A stretch of DNA of 64,000 bases from Temnopleurus reevesii (taxonomy: Eukaryota; Echinodermata; Echinoidea; Temnopleuroida; Temnopleuridae): NCBI GenBank assembly GCA_036244855.1, contig BQKZ01000745.1, positions 1 to 64,000 on the forward strand. Direction: 5' to 3'. Each line of letters begins with the position of its first letter. The first letter of the stretch is position 1. The notes below the pieces were generated by a model that did no database searches, was not told the DNA's origin, and saw only the letters and a program-made list of their open reading frames with translations. Position numbers and translations under genes: made by a program. Below, piece after piece: positions 63,731 to 64,000 of this stretch.

Positions 63731-63900
63731 GTAGAGCTTCAAATTTCTCAGACATATAGAAAATGACAAAGAATAAGAGATTGGAGATAATTCATTCAAA
63801 ATACAAATTAAAGATCATTTGCAGGCAAATAATCAATGGATTCAATTCATTAGGTAATTTCCCGTATAGCTGGTGTTAGTGTTTATGTAACACTAGATAA
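63731..63900 (-). repeat. Upstream copy of intron end plus first bases of exon 63456-63554
   Basis: The stretch 63541-63720 (exon start, acceptor and about 150 bp of intron) is repeated at 63731-63900. Only the first ~15 exon bases are included (AAATTTGAAGCTCTAC versus AAATTCGAAGCTCTAG), and the acceptor CAG has become GAG. Same polarity as the other arrays: 5' part copied upstream. Confidence 0.75.
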
Positions 63901-63940
63901 CAATTAAACACAATCATGGAAAGAACAAAATAAGTCTATG

Positions 63941-64000
63941 GAGGTGTTGCTCAAAATCAACTGCAAATCAACTGGAAATTTGCAAGTTGTATCGCACATT
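63941..64000. mobile_element. MITE, GTGTTGCTC family, cut by the window edge
   Basis: GAGGTGTTGCTCAAAATCAA and CTGCAAATCAACTGGAAATTTGC are the end of a copy of the same family as 20010-20189; the rest lies beyond the window. Confidence 0.6.

Overview
The window is animal nuclear DNA, AT-rich and almost entirely intronic. It is full of short inverted-repeat (MITE-like) elements, trinucleotide microsatellites, minisatellites and a 5'-truncated LINE. An echinoderm, probably a sea urchin, is the best guess. Reasons are the intron style, the frequent TACATGTA motifs, the repeat types, and a sea-urchin-type histone 3' processing signal (stem-loop plus CAAGAAAGA) inside one element. The species is inference.

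One gene runs right to left (minus strand) through the whole window: an FCHO1/FCHO2-type muniscin, the F-BAR plus mu-homology-domain protein that initiates clathrin-coated pits and activates AP-2. Seventeen exons were rebuilt by matching reading frame, splice sites and phase. In transcript order: 63456-63554, 54189-54285, 52215-52329, 51211-51226, 50170-50250, 43731-43979, 35555-35609, 33623-33807, 33089-33107, 32236-32281, 27735-27829, 18961-19080, 7660-7832, 6550-6758, 4411-4563, 1845-1977 and 202-408. They join in one open frame of 2052 nt (684 codons). They cover the end of the F-BAR domain (first two exons), a long disordered linker (next eleven and the start of the fourteenth) and most of the mu-homology domain (last four). 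The N-terminal F-BAR exons lie beyond 64000 and the last C-terminal exon(s) below position 1. The linker has two microexons (16 and 19 nt), two extra phase-0 cassette-like exons, one intron with textbook U12-type AT-AC signals and a clathrin-box motif (LLDLD).

The most unusual structure is in the introns around the exons. Five exons carry tandem partial copies of themselves, and the copies follow a strict polarity. Copies of [acceptor + exon 5' part] lie upstream; copies of [exon 3' part + donor] lie downstream. The extreme case is exon 4411-4563, flanked by about ten 5'-half copies (4652-6180) and eight 3'-half copies (3208-4349). All eight 3' copies keep the same donor, GTGTAAGT, and four retain an open 54-nt cassette with a plausible internal acceptor that would insert in frame. 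This is either a neutral record of repeated tandem duplication across splice junctions or an array of decoy or alternative splice sites.

The rest of the introns holds several MITE families, a 700-bp fold-back, a 465-bp fold-back whose ends are 16-bp minisatellites, a 1-kb TIR element, a 136-bp tandem array interrupted by a TIR element, a minisatellite built from a MITE end sequence, long purine or pyrimidine tracts, and an N gap at 61833-61884. No tRNA, rRNA, CRISPR or second host gene was recognised.
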